Of a stretch of DNA of 64,000 bases, positions 1 through 8,664 are shown one piece after another; position 1 is the first letter of the stretch; the number at the start of each line of letters is the position of its first letter. A program made the translations under genes and the position numbers. The stretch spans positions 496,001 through 560,000 of the forward strand of contig NZ_JABJWY010000034.1 of NCBI RefSeq assembly GCF_013167215.1. Reading direction: 5' to 3'. The notes beneath the pieces were generated by a model. That model did no database searches. It was given only the letters and a program-made list of their open reading frames with translations, and was not told the origin of the DNA. The DNA comes from Sphingobacterium prati (GTDB lineage Bacteria; Bacteroidota; Bacteroidia; Sphingobacteriales; Sphingobacteriaceae).

Positions 1-281
1 AAACACATGATTTCGGCAAGATTCCGGCTGGAACACCTGTATCATATAATTTTAAATTTTCAAATACAGGCAGCGAGCCTATTATCATTTCGAATGTAGT
101 CCCTACCTGTGGTTGTTCGGTGGCCGAGTTCACAAAAACTCCAATCAAACCGGGGGAAACAGGAACAATCAAGGTAACGTATAACGCTGCGGCCAAAGCG
201 CCATTTACCAAAAGTTTTACGGTACAATCGAATACCAAAACACCTGTAAAGACACTTTATATTAAAGGGATTGTGGAATAA
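1..281 (+). CDS. DUF1573 domain protein, 3' end only
   Basis: The reading frame is open from the window edge to TAA at 279-281, giving 92 visible residues without a start. The visible part has the DUF1573 pattern: HDFGKIPAG at the beginning, then FKFSNTGSEPI and the segment VVPTCGCSVAEF with its CGC motif, followed by KPGETG and a beta-rich end. DUF1573 proteins are common in Bacteroidota as secreted or lipoprotein Ig-like (ASPM-SPD-2-Hydin type) domains of unknown function. The N-terminus and any signal peptide lie outside the window. A strong hairpin follows 12 bases after the stop, so this is the last gene of its transcript. Confidence 0.85.
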   Translation, partial: THDFGKIPAGTPVSYNFKFSNTGSEPIIISNVVPTCGCSVAEFTKTPIKPGETGTIKVTYNAAAKAPFTKSFTVQSNTKTPVKTLYIKGIVE

Positions 282-292
282 AAATCCGACAA

Positions 293-338
293 ATAAAACG
301 AAAAAAGCCACATCCTGATGTGGCTTTTTTCGTTTTAT
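293..338 (+). terminator. Rho-independent terminator after the DUF1573 gene
   Basis: A perfect 21-bp inverted repeat (293-313 with 318-338) around a CCTG loop, with a T-run in the right arm. The symmetrical A and T tracts would let it work in both directions. Confidence 0.9.
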
Positions 339-344
339 TTTGGT

Positions 345-352
345 TAGCTTTG
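345..352 (+). promoter_or_regulatory. Bacteroidota -7 box for the aminotransferase gene
   Basis: TAGCTTTG matches the consensus TAnnTTTG and lies 25 bases before the ATG at 378. I see no convincing -33 TTTG at 19-21 bases; that position falls inside the preceding terminator. Confidence 0.55.
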
Positions 353-377
353 CACAACTAATTTTAAAAAAACTATA

Positions 378-1577
378 ATGCCAGTAATATCAGAAAAAGG
401 GCTGAATATGCCTGCGTCGCCAATCAGAAAACTGACGCCTTATGCTGATCAAGCAAAAAAAGACGGTAAAAAAATATACCATTTAAATATCGGACAACCT
501 GATATCCAAACACCTGAAATTATGCTTAATGCATTGAAAAATATTGATTTCAAGGTGTGGGCTTATACGCCTTCTGAAGGTACAGCCTCCTACCGTAAAA
601 AATTAGCCGAATACTATAACAAGTTAAATTACAATATTGAACCTACGGACATCTTGGTGACCAATGGTGGCTCTGAGGCGATCACAATTACCATGCAAGC
701 ATGTCTGAATGAAGGTGAAGAAGTGATTATCCCGGAACCATTCTATGCGAATTACAATGGTTTTGCCTGCTCATCTGATATTGTGATCAAACCGATCATG
801 TCCTACATCGAAACTGGATTTGCACTGCCTTCCATTGCTGAATTTGAAAAAGTAATTACGGAAAAAACAAAAGCAATCTGCATCTGTAATCCCAACAATC
901 CGACAGGTTACCTTTATTCGAGAGAAGAGCTGGAAGCCTTACGTGAACTTTGCCTGAAATACGATCTTTATCTATTTTCGGATGAGGCCTACCGCGAATT
1001 CTGTTACGATGGCAAGGAGTTTATATCCCCTATGCACCTGGAGGGTCTTGAAAATAATGTTGTCATCTTTGACACCGTTTCTAAACGCTATTCAGCATGT
1101 GGTGCTCGTATTGGTTGTATCATTACCAAAAACAAAGCGCTTTATCAGACTGCATTAAAATTTGCGCAGGCGCGTTTAAGTCCATCAATGGAAGGTCAAA
1201 TTGCGGGAGAAGCTGCTGTAGATACACCTGACAGCTACTTTGAAGCAGTATCCAAAGAATATACAGCGAGAAGAGACACTCTAGTCAATGGATTAAATGC
1301 AATTGAAGGTGTTTACTCTCCTAATCCCGGCGGTGCATTCTATGTGGTTGCCAAGCTGCCCATAGATAACGCGGATAAATTTTGCCAATGGATGTTGGAA
1401 GAGTTTTCTTACAATAATGAAACGGTCATGATGGCTCCAGCAACTGGTTTTTATAGTACAGAAGGTGCCGGAACAAATGAAGTTCGCTTAGCTTATGTAC
1501 TGAATCAAAATGATCTTAAAAACGCATTGACCTGTCTGGAGAAAGCGCTAGAGGTATATCCCGGAAGAACAAATTAA
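378..1577 (+). CDS. Class I/II pyridoxal-phosphate aminotransferase
   Basis: A 399-residue fold-type I aminotransferase of the aspartate aminotransferase family. It transfers an amino group between an amino acid and a 2-oxo acid in the cytoplasm. Visible landmarks are NIGQPDIQTP near residue 37, NPNNPTG at 171-177, SDEAYREF at 201-208, the likely PLP lysine K236 in DTVSKRYS, and R244 in GARIG. Length fits the family. The gene stands alone between two terminators with its own -7 box, so context does not give the substrate. A general aspartate or aromatic/branched-chain aminotransferase is possible. The family is certain; the substrate is not. Confidence 0.93.
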   Translation: MPVISEKGLNMPASPIRKLTPYADQAKKDGKKIYHLNIGQPDIQTPEIMLNALKNIDFKVWAYTPSEGTASYRKKLAEYYNKLNYNIEPTDILVTNGGSEAITITMQACLNEGEEVIIPEPFYANYNGFACSSDIVIKPIMSYIETGFALPSIAEFEKVITEKTKAICICNPNNPTGYLYSREELEALRELCLKYDLYLFSDEAYREFCYDGKEFISPMHLEGLENNVVIFDTVSKRYSACGARIGCIITKNKALYQTALKFAQARLSPSMEGQIAGEAAVDTPDSYFEAVSKEYTARRDTLVNGLNAIEGVYSPNPGGAFYVVAKLPIDNADKFCQWMLEEFSYNNETVMMAPATGFYSTEGAGTNEVRLAYVLNQNDLKNALTCLEKALEVYPGRTN

Positions 1578-1601
1578 ACAGCAAAGCTTCTACGTTATTG
1601 C

Positions 1602-1631
1602 AGCCAGTCCAAGAAAAGGACTGGCTTTTTT
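1602..1631 (+). terminator. Rho-independent terminator after the aminotransferase
   Basis: Nine-base stem AGCCAGTCC (1602-1610) and GGACTGGCT (1618-1626), seven-base A-rich loop, then a T-run. Confidence 0.9.
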
Positions 1632-1638
1632 GTACCCA

Positions 1639-1662
1639 ATGGTATCATCCAATGGTACCATT
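1639..1662. promoter_or_regulatory. Two adjacent palindromic operator-like half-copies
   Basis: AATGGTACCATT at 1651-1662 is a perfect 12-base palindrome. It directly follows the near-palindrome AATGGTATCATC at 1639-1650, so CCAATGGTA occurs twice, 12 bases apart. The pair lies between the terminator of one gene and the start of the next. It could be a dimeric repressor site, but no regulator gene is nearby. Confidence 0.35.
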
Positions 1663-1749
1663 AAAACCTGTTTTTCACTGATTTAAAAAAAAACAAAACA
1701 AAGTTTCTAGCGACTTTGTTCTTATTAGAGTAGACTAAAGATATTGCAT

Positions 1750-2043
1750 ATGGATAAATTGAAGAAATTCCAATTGATGGAAAAAATAGCAAGAGAGTTA
1801 GAAGATGTCAGAAACAGTCAACAAGCTGTTTTGGAAAAAATAGGCAAAATCGAAGTTGATAACATCGAACTTGGTGATAAGAATATCGAAAAGACAATTC
1901 CTGAGATCTATCAACGTACAGCCGATAATTCAGACGCTATTAAAGCGCTACTGGAATCTTTTCAAGAACAGACTGCAGAGTTTGGCGAAAAAAACAATGT
2001 CGACAAATTACTGGAGCAACAGCAAATCAATAGTATCAAATAG
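1750..2043 (+). CDS. Small helical (coiled-coil-like) protein of unknown function
   Basis: A 97-residue charged protein, almost all helix-forming and rich in E, K, Q, I and L with heptad-like spacing (MDKLKKFQLMEKIARELEDV near the start). It has no signal peptide, no membrane segment and no cysteine. I chose the ATG at 1750; a TTG two codons upstream extends the frame but is less likely. It is a single gene with its own bidirectional terminator, convergent with cmk. I do not recognise a family. A cytoplasmic oligomer or a protein that binds a partner through a coiled coil would fit, but that is inference. Confidence 0.7.
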   Translation: MDKLKKFQLMEKIARELEDVRNSQQAVLEKIGKIEVDNIELGDKNIEKTIPEIYQRTADNSDAIKALLESFQEQTAEFGEKNNVDKLLEQQQINSIK

Positions 2044-2060
2044 CTGGGGCCAAAATACAA

Positions 2061-2088
2061 AAGATGCCGATTTTTCAATCGGCATCTT
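2061..2088. terminator. Bidirectional terminator between convergent genes
   Basis: Perfect 12-bp stem (2061-2072 with 2077-2088), TTTC loop, T-run following on the plus side and A-rich sequence before it, serving both the small helical-protein gene and cmk. Confidence 0.88.
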
Positions 2089-2103
2089 TTGTTATATTCT
2101 TAT

Positions 2104-2799
2104 TTATGCTTGCATCCTGGCTGCTTTAACTTTCAGATATTCTTCTTCGACAAAATGCAACTGTTGTTCCGGAGTCAAATTTGAATTATCCAGCACGATG
2201 GCATCTTCGGCTTGCCGCAAAGGACTCTCCGCACGGGTACTATCAATTCGGTCCCGATTGGCAAGATTTTCCACCACCTCTTCAAGTGTGACATCCTCCC
2301 CTTTTTCCGTGAGTTCCAGGTATCTTCTGGCTGCCCTAACTTTAGGATCAGCTGTCATGAAGATCTTGAGATCGGCATCCGGAAAAACCGTGGTACCAAT
2401 GTCACGGCCATCCATAATGATATTTCGACGGCTGCCCAGCTTTTGCTGTTGCGCAACCATGGCGGTACGTACCGCTTTAATCGCACTGACCTCGCTCACC
2501 TTATCGGAAATATACATCTGACGGATCTCTTCCGAGATGTCTTCATCATTCAGGTGAATCTCCGTTTTGACAGCATTGGGAATAAAGTCGATATGGATAT
2601 CATTTAGGGCAGTATCAATCGCTTCCTGATCGTTCAAATCGATATTATGGCGTGTAAAATAGAGTGTTACTGCTCGATACATCGCGCCACTGTCAATAAA
2701 GGCAAATTTTAATTTTTTAGCCAGAGCTTTTGCCAGTGTACTCTTTCCACAAGAAGAAAAACCATCTATGGCAATGATAAAATTGTGTCTTGTGCTCAT
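2104..2799 (-). CDS. cmk: Cytidylate kinase
   Basis: Phosphorylates CMP and dCMP with ATP to the diphosphates in pyrimidine nucleotide salvage; cytoplasmic. The 231-residue sequence has the P-loop GFSSCGKST at residues 13-21, the substrate-side DSGAMYR at 36-42 and the MDGRDIGTTVFPDAD block typical of bacterial Cmk, followed by the lid region with RAARRYLELT. Length matches the family (about 225). Its ATG shares one base with the stop codon of the upstream 137-residue gene (TAATG), so the two are translationally coupled, and both follow topA. Assignment is secure. Confidence 0.96.
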   Translation of the reverse strand: MSTRHNFIIAIDGFSSCGKSTLAKALAKKLKFAFIDSGAMYRAVTLYFTRHNIDLNDQEAIDTALNDIHIDFIPNAVKTEIHLNDEDISEEIRQMYISDKVSEVSAIKAVRTAMVAQQQKLGSRRNIIMDGRDIGTTVFPDADLKIFMTADPKVRAARRYLELTEKGEDVTLEEVVENLANRDRIDSTRAESPLRQAEDAIVLDNSNLTPEQQLHFVEEEYLKVKAARMQA

Positions 2800-3212
2800 T
2801 ATTCGTTTCCTCCTATGATGACACCGGGTTTATTTACTAAGGGAACCTTAGTCAGGTTACCATCGACGATGCTTTCGGGTAAAAAGATATATTTTTTATC
2901 GTAAATAATATTGTCAATATAAAAACTCAACCAATATTCATTAGTTAGGCCAAATACCTGCTCGTCGATTGCCTCGACCCGATCAAAGGATTTTGCTTCA
3001 ATATTTCCGATGAAATGCCGCAAAGTGGTGGTTGTTACTTGCCGACCATCCTTTTCACCATACCCTTTTGAACTGATCAGCACATTCTGTATCGCAATAT
3101 TCTTATCGTTGATAACGTACACTGTCCAGTTTTTAGTCTCCACGGTCTCGCCCTCCAACACCACGGCAATCATAATATCTTTTACTATATTTTCTGGCAA
3201 ATCTGCTTTCAT
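2799..3212 (-). CDS. Conserved hypothetical protein between topA and cmk
   Basis: A 137-residue soluble protein without signal peptide, membrane segment or obvious catalytic motif. It looks like a mixed alpha/beta protein: a helical start (LPENIVKDIMIAV), beta-rich middle (NWTVYVINDKNIAIQNVLISS), a GYGEKDGRQVTTTTLRHF segment and a C-terminal stretch YIFLPESIVDGNLTKVPLVN. It starts 2 bases after the topA stop and overlaps cmk by one base, so it is co-transcribed and probably coupled with both. I do not recognise the family. The tight position suggests a conserved housekeeping role in this lineage. Confidence 0.8.
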   Translation of the reverse strand: MKADLPENIVKDIMIAVVLEGETVETKNWTVYVINDKNIAIQNVLISSKGYGEKDGRQVTTTTLRHFIGNIEAKSFDRVEAIDEQVFGLTNEYWLSFYIDNIIYDKKYIFLPESIVDGNLTKVPLVNKPGVIIGGNE

Positions 3213-3214
3213 CC

Positions 3215-5614
3215 TTATTTAGACTTTGTCGTTTTCTTAGCTGGAGCCTTCTTGGCTGTCGCTTTTTTAGCAACTGTTTTCTTTTCGGCAGTTTTTGCTT
3301 TAACAGCTTTACCTTTCGGTGCATCCGCTTCCGCCCACTTCAGAACTTCTTCATAGCTGATTTTTTCGATTTCTGTTCCTTTCGGAATTTTCAGATTCTG
3401 CTTTCCAAAACGAATGAATGGTCCCCAACGGCCCTGTTCGATCTGTGCATCCGGATTTTCATCAAATACACGGATCACTTTTTCAATATCTTTCTGACGT
3501 TTCTCCTGAATAATCTGAATGCATTCCTCTTCAGTCACGTCCAACGGATCTACTCCTTTTGGCAAGGAATAGAAAGCGGAGTTATGACGGATATAAGGTC
3601 CAAATCGACCGATGGCAACTGTCATTTCCTTATCTTCAAATACGCCTACTTTTTTGGGAAGTTTAAATAACTCCATGGCATCTTCAAAGGTAATTGTTTC
3701 AATCATCTGTCCTTTGCGCAACGATGCGAATCGAGGTTTTTCCTCATCATCTGGCGAACCAATCTGAACCAGAGGCCCAAATTTTCCGATACGTACAGAA
3801 ACCGGTTTTCCGGAAACTGGATCTATACCCAGTTCACGTTCGTTATTGGCGCGATCAGCATTTTCCAGCGTATCCTCCACTTCGGAGTGAAAAGGGCCAT
3901 AGAAATCGTGCAGCATTTTTGTCCACTCGGTCAATCCATGCGCAATATCGTCAAACTCTTTCTCGACATTCGCCGTAAAGTGAAAATCTACAATACCATT
4001 GAAATGCTCTACCAAGAAATCATTCACGACAATACCGATATCAGTGGGGAACATTTTCCCTTTTTCGGCGCCTGTAATTTCTGTTTTGGTAACGGCTTTC
4101 AGTTCGGCATTCTCTAGGGTCAATACCCGATAGTCGCGTGATCTTCCTTCCCGTTCTTCTTTAACAACATAACCACGATTTTGAATTGTAGAAATGGTTG
4201 GCGCATAGGTAGACGGTCTACCGATACCTAGTTCCTCTAATTTTTTTACTAATGCCGCTTCCGTATAACGTGCCGGAGGTCTTGTAAAGCGCTCTGTAGC
4301 TGACATGCTTTTCAACGTCAGCTGTAATCCGACCGTCAATGGTGGCAGGATGGCGTTATCGCTATCTTCATCGAGTGTTGTCTCCTGATCATCATCTACG
4401 GATTCCATATAGACTTTCAGAAAACCGTCAAACTTCATCACCTCTCCTGAAGCATTCAGATCTTCCGGACGTGTAGAAATGGAAATCTTAGCCAGCGTAC
4501 GTTCAAATTCTGCTTCACTCATCTGAGATGCAATTGCTCTCTTCCAGATCAGTTCATATAACCTCTTTTCAGCCGAATCACCTTCAATGGTATGTTCCGA
4601 AAAATAGGTAGGACGTATGGCCTCGTGTGCCTCTTGCGCACCCGAAGTTTTTGTTTTATATTTTCTTACTTTATGGTATTGATTGCCATAAGCCGATTTA
4701 ATTTCTTTTTCTGCCGCTTCAATAGCCGTATCACTCAAATTGACGGAATCCGTACGCATATAGGTAATACGTCCCGACTCATATAAACGTTGAGCAACCT
4801 GCATCGTCCTTGCGACCGAGAAGCCAAGTTTTCTACTTGCTTCCTGTTGTAAGGTTGATGTGGTAAATGGCGCAGCCGGTGAGCGTTTTGATGGTTTTGT
4901 TTCCAGATTTTTAATCGTAAACAAAGCTGCTTTACAGTCTTCCAAAAATCGTGTCGCCTCTACTTCTGTTGCAAATCGTTGCGGAAGCTCGGCTTTAAAA
5001 CTATCTTTGATCTTACCGGTATGGAAAAACGCAACAATCTTAAAAGCCGCCTCCGGTTCAAATTTGTTAATCTCACGCTCACGGTCTACAATTAATCGAA
5101 CTGCAACAGATTGTACACGGCCTGCAGATAGCGAAGGCTTAACCTTTTTCCATAAAACAGGAGATAATTCAAAGCCCACGAGCCGATCTAAAACCCGTCT
5201 GGCCTGTTGTGCGTTAACAAGATTATAATCTATTTTACGGGGATTGTCGATAGCTTTTAGTATCGCTGGCTTTGTGATCTCATGAAACACAATACGTTTT
5301 GTACTTTCATCCTTTAATCCCAATGTCTCAAATAAATGCCAAGAAATAGCTTCTCCCTCGCGGTCCTCATCGGATGCAAGCCAAACAGTTTCTGCTGCCT
5401 TAGCTAATTTCTTCAGCTCGCTCACAATAGCTTTTTTATCGGAGGGAACCTCGTATTTCTGTTCGAAATTCTTCTCTGTATTAATCGCATCATCGGTTTT
5501 CACCAAGTCACGGATATGTCCATAACTTGACTTTACCATAAAATCGCTTCCTAAATATCCTTCTATCGTTTTTGCTTTCGCTGGAGACTCAACTATCAAT
5601 AAATTTTTCGCCAT
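3215..5614 (-). CDS. topA: DNA topoisomerase I
   Basis: Type IA topoisomerase that relaxes negative supercoils by transient single-strand cleavage. The 799 residues begin with the Toprim domain (LLIVESPAKAKTIEGYLG near residue 5; acidic cluster DEDREGE at 82-88). The active-site tyrosine is Y285 in GRITYMRTDSVN, and the NAQQARRVLDRLVG segment is at 134-147. Instead of the cysteine zinc fingers of E. coli TopA, the C-terminus has three G-R/K-x-G-P repeats (IGKFGPLVQIG, IGRFGPYIRH, GRWGPFIRFG) and then a lysine/alanine-rich tail that probably contacts DNA. It is the first gene of topA - unknown - cmk. Confidence 0.97.
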   Translation of the reverse strand: MAKNLLIVESPAKAKTIEGYLGSDFMVKSSYGHIRDLVKTDDAINTEKNFEQKYEVPSDKKAIVSELKKLAKAAETVWLASDEDREGEAISWHLFETLGLKDESTKRIVFHEITKPAILKAIDNPRKIDYNLVNAQQARRVLDRLVGFELSPVLWKKVKPSLSAGRVQSVAVRLIVDREREINKFEPEAAFKIVAFFHTGKIKDSFKAELPQRFATEVEATRFLEDCKAALFTIKNLETKPSKRSPAAPFTTSTLQQEASRKLGFSVARTMQVAQRLYESGRITYMRTDSVNLSDTAIEAAEKEIKSAYGNQYHKVRKYKTKTSGAQEAHEAIRPTYFSEHTIEGDSAEKRLYELIWKRAIASQMSEAEFERTLAKISISTRPEDLNASGEVMKFDGFLKVYMESVDDDQETTLDEDSDNAILPPLTVGLQLTLKSMSATERFTRPPARYTEAALVKKLEELGIGRPSTYAPTISTIQNRGYVVKEEREGRSRDYRVLTLENAELKAVTKTEITGAEKGKMFPTDIGIVVNDFLVEHFNGIVDFHFTANVEKEFDDIAHGLTEWTKMLHDFYGPFHSEVEDTLENADRANNERELGIDPVSGKPVSVRIGKFGPLVQIGSPDDEEKPRFASLRKGQMIETITFEDAMELFKLPKKVGVFEDKEMTVAIGRFGPYIRHNSAFYSLPKGVDPLDVTEEECIQIIQEKRQKDIEKVIRVFDENPDAQIEQGRWGPFIRFGKQNLKIPKGTEIEKISYEEVLKWAEADAPKGKAVKAKTAEKKTVAKKATAKKAPAKKTTKSK

Positions 5615-5972
5615 CTAATTTGAGATTTGTGCAAATAAAGGGAATTCTAAAAGGAATGACAATAATTTCTTGCAAAAAAGACAAAAAAAATAGATTTCAT
5701 CTCGGTATATAACTGTATTTTCTATTGCAAAACAACGTCAACATTGTCCCTAAGAGTATCCTCTTCTCGTAAAGTAAGGCTAATCTAACAGATTTTTAAA
5801 GCTTCGTTTTTTCTTCATTTCAACAATTTCGAATCATTTTAGTTTGTTCTATTTTAAACGCACTTTCGAAATAGGAAATCAAGTATGCAAAGTCGCCGAA
5901 ATAAAATAGGTTGTGTATATTCGCCTAATCAAAACGGGATAACCCTTATTTTGTTTTAAATATAGTAATATA
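5615..5972. other. Divergent intergenic region topA / GDPD gene
   Basis: 358 AT-rich bases without an ORF of note. It must hold promoters for both flanking genes. On the plus strand TATATTCG at 5916-5923 is a near match to the Bacteroidota -7 box, 49 bases before the GDPD start. On the minus strand TTTATTTG close to topA (about 5631-5638) is a weak candidate. I see no hairpin or repeat of note. Confidence 0.5.
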
Positions 5973-6884
5973 ATGAGAAAAAGTCTACGTAGAATAGCGT
6001 TTTTTGGCGTAATATTGCCCTTTACATCTTGTTCAGTTATGAAAGATTCCGCTCAACCGGCAAACAGTTTTCCAAAACTGAGCTTGGAAGCACACCGTGG
6101 AGGACGCGGCTTATATCCAGAAGAGTCTATCCCTGCAATGAAAAATGCAATTGACCTGCCTCAAGTAACTACACTCGAAATGGACTGTCATATTACTAAG
6201 GATAAGAAAGTTGTTGTTTTTCATGATGACTATCTCAATCCCAAATTTGTGTTAAAACCGGATGGCAGTGAAATCCCGGAAAAGGATAAATCCCTGAAGA
6301 TCTATGCAATGAATTATCAAGATCTCATTAGATATGATATTGGATCGAAGTTTTACAAAGAATTTCCTGAACAAAAAAAACAGTTGACACGCATAGCAAA
6401 ACTCGCTGACCTCATTGATAGTACAGAAGCCTATGCCCTCCAAAAGAGAAAAGCACCCATGTTTTATAACATCGAGGTAAAAAGCAACGAAGATAAAGAT
6501 GGTATCAATCATCCACGAGTGGAGGAATTTGTCGATTTAATTGTACAGGTCATCACAGAGAAAAAAATTGCCGCACGTACAGTTATTCAATCCTTTGATA
6601 TTCGTGCTGTCAAGTATCTCAACACTGCCTATCCCCAACTAAAAGTGTCTTATCTTATTGATGAAAATTATTCAAAAAACGCGCAAGAAACAATCGATGC
6701 GCTAGGTTTTACACCTTTCATTATAAGCCCACACTATAAGTTAGTGAACAGCGATTTTATTCGCCAATACCATAAAGTAAATGTAAAGGTAATTCCATGG
6801 ACAGTAAATACGAAAACTGTTATGGAGCAACTAAAAGCTTTGAAGGTGGATGGAGTTATCAGCGATTATCCAAACTTATTCTAA
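5973..6884 (+). CDS. Glycerophosphodiester phosphodiesterase family lipoprotein
   Basis: Likely hydrolyses glycerophosphodiesters to sn-glycerol 3-phosphate and an alcohol at the cell envelope. The 303-residue precursor has a basic start, a hydrophobic stretch and a lipobox-like FTSC with C20. The GDPD TIM-barrel signature follows: EAHRGGRGLYPEES with H41 and E50/E51, EMDCHIT near 69-75, and FHDD with H84. IEVKSNEDK and the C-terminal VIPWTVNT and GVISDYP motifs complete the family pattern. It is a single gene facing a convergent patatin gene. Family is secure; substrate (phospholipid head groups or teichoic-acid-like polymers) is not shown. Confidence 0.93.
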   Translation: MRKSLRRIAFFGVILPFTSCSVMKDSAQPANSFPKLSLEAHRGGRGLYPEESIPAMKNAIDLPQVTTLEMDCHITKDKKVVVFHDDYLNPKFVLKPDGSEIPEKDKSLKIYAMNYQDLIRYDIGSKFYKEFPEQKKQLTRIAKLADLIDSTEAYALQKRKAPMFYNIEVKSNEDKDGINHPRVEEFVDLIVQVITEKKIAARTVIQSFDIRAVKYLNTAYPQLKVSYLIDENYSKNAQETIDALGFTPFIISPHYKLVNSDFIRQYHKVNVKVIPWTVNTKTVMEQLKALKVDGVISDYPNLF

Positions 6885-6964
6885 TTCCTTGATGTTTTAA
6901 AATCAACTTGTTTTAGTATATAACGATTTAAATCTAAATGACTAAACCAAGAGCGCGCAAACTT

Positions 6965-7780
6965 TTATCCTATTTTGGTCTTATTTTTAAGAGCGTTATC
7001 GATATACTCCCGTCCTTTTTGAACTAAAAATTCAGCGCGGTGATAATCCCATAAATTACAGATATTATATGGGATGTCCACAACGACATCCGGGCGGTAT
7101 AGATCAATAATCATACGGCTCATTTTCCTACGCATCACATAATAGGAAGCCTGTAAAATGTCCAAAGAATTGGATGTTTTTGTATCGAGCTTTTTGATAA
7201 CAGAATATTGTTTATCAGGTTTCGACTCCAGGTTGACAGCAATAATTAAATTTTCTTTTTTTGTAACGTGATTGATGGGCAAAGGATTAAGTACCCCCCC
7301 ATCTACATAGACATGGGTATTATCTTCTACAGCAGTAAAGACAGCAGGTATCGCGATTGAGGCCCGAATAGCATCGTACATACTTCCAAAATCCAATACA
7401 ACTTCTTCTTCATAGTTTAGGTCTGTCGCAACGGCCTTAAATAAAATGGGAAACGTTTCGATATTGGCATCAGGAATTACCGATTTCAATGCATTGAACA
7501 CTTTGATCCCCTTCATCATCCCCAAGCCCTTCCAGCTGAAATCCATCATATTGAAAACTGATTTCTTTGTTAAATTAAACATCCAATCTTCCAACACGTC
7601 CATCTTTCCCTGAGCGTAAATGCCGCCGACCAATGCTCCTATGGAGCAGCCGACTATTTCATCTATCTCAAAGCCCATTTCCTCTAATTTCCGGATAACA
7701 CCGATATGTACCAGTCCTCTTGCTCCACCACCTCCAAGGACAAGTGTTACTTTACGATTCAAAAAATCTTTCTCTGACAT
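6965..7780 (-). CDS. Patatin-like phospholipase
   Basis: A 271-residue lipid acyl hydrolase of the bacterial patatin (RssA-like) group. It shows the oxyanion-hole loop GGGGARG at residues 16-22, the nucleophile elbow GCSIG with S46, and the catalytic aspartate of the DGG motif at D160, in the usual order and spacing. No signal peptide is present, so it probably acts on membrane lipids from the cytoplasm. The gene is convergent with the GDPD gene and divergent from the DsbA-family gene. The exact substrate is unknown. Confidence 0.94.
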   Translation of the reverse strand: MSEKDFLNRKVTLVLGGGGARGLVHIGVIRKLEEMGFEIDEIVGCSIGALVGGIYAQGKMDVLEDWMFNLTKKSVFNMMDFSWKGLGMMKGIKVFNALKSVIPDANIETFPILFKAVATDLNYEEEVVLDFGSMYDAIRASIAIPAVFTAVEDNTHVYVDGGVLNPLPINHVTKKENLIIAVNLESKPDKQYSVIKKLDTKTSNSLDILQASYYVMRRKMSRMIIDLYRPDVVVDIPYNICNLWDYHRAEFLVQKGREYIDNALKNKTKIG

Positions 7781-7890
7781 ATGCTTAGACCTGCATTATA
7801 ATGATGTTGAGATTGGCACAACAATGTAATCCGATAATCACCGTTATAATATGTATTTTTGATTACAATATACGGAGTAAATTAAGAAAT

Positions 7891-8595
7891 ATGAAGATAG
7901 AAATTTGGTCGGACATCATTTGTCCTTTTTGTTATATTGGTTTGACAAAGCTTGAATTGGCCCTGCACGAAACTGCAGATGAAGCGCAAGTGAAGATTAC
8001 CTGGAAATCCTATCAGCTCAACCCAGATTTTCCAGAAGATGAGGCGGGAATGCCTACGTACGATTATCTCGTCCGGACAAAAGGAATGAGCATGGATGAC
8101 GTGGTAGCGATGACAGCACAGCTCAGTGAGCAGGGGAAAGAATTAGGTATTACGTTAAATTTTGATAAAGCGATCGTTGTAAATACCAAAAAGGCACACC
8201 GTCTTATTCATTTTGCGCAAGCGCACAACAAAGGAACAGCATTAAAAAAGTCATTATTCAAAGCGCATTTTACCGATGGTTTGGATGTCAATGATAATCT
8301 TACCCTTACTGAACTGGCTAGACTAGCAGGCATGCCTGAGCGCGGAGTTCGTGAACTTTTGGATTCCGACAATTATGCTTACGATGTCAGTCAAGATATT
8401 CAAGAAGGAGTCAACCTTGGCCTTCGCGGTGTGCCTTTCTTTGTGTTTGACCGTAAATATGCAATTCCTGGCGCACAGCCCATGGAGGTTTTTCACAACA
8501 CAATCAAAGAATGTTTGGCGGGCCAGGCTACCCCGCTGCAGCAAAGAGGTGAAGATGGGCCTTCCTGCGATCCTCAAACGGGAAAATGTGAGTAA
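7891..8595 (+). CDS. DsbA family oxidoreductase, FrnE-like
   Basis: A 234-residue cytoplasmic thioredoxin-fold protein with an inserted helical domain. The redox motif CPFC is at C11-C14 directly after the first strand (IEIWSDIICPFCYIG), and the GVPFFVFDRKYAIPGAQP segment provides the cis-proline loop (V-P). This matches the FrnE/2-hydroxychromene-2-carboxylate isomerase-like group, thought to act as disulfide oxidoreductases or isomerases. The frame is open from 7801, but the conserved fold begins at the ATG at 7891, which I use as start. A short C-terminal tail carries two extra cysteines (SCDPQTGKCE). smc follows after 69 bases. Confidence 0.9.
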   Translation: MKIEIWSDIICPFCYIGLTKLELALHETADEAQVKITWKSYQLNPDFPEDEAGMPTYDYLVRTKGMSMDDVVAMTAQLSEQGKELGITLNFDKAIVVNTKKAHRLIHFAQAHNKGTALKKSLFKAHFTDGLDVNDNLTLTELARLAGMPERGVRELLDSDNYAYDVSQDIQEGVNLGLRGVPFFVFDRKYAIPGAQPMEVFHNTIKECLAGQATPLQQRGEDGPSCDPQTGKCE

Positions 8596-8664
8596 AGAAA
8601 GAAAAAAGTTTTATTTTAATTTACTATTTTCGCAAGCTTATAACGACAAACAAATTTGGTATAA

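Noticed and set aside
1856-2521. A 221-codon open frame on the plus strand
   Set aside because: It overlaps the small helical-protein gene in another frame and runs antisense through cmk; the protein is Ser/Arg-rich with no family features.
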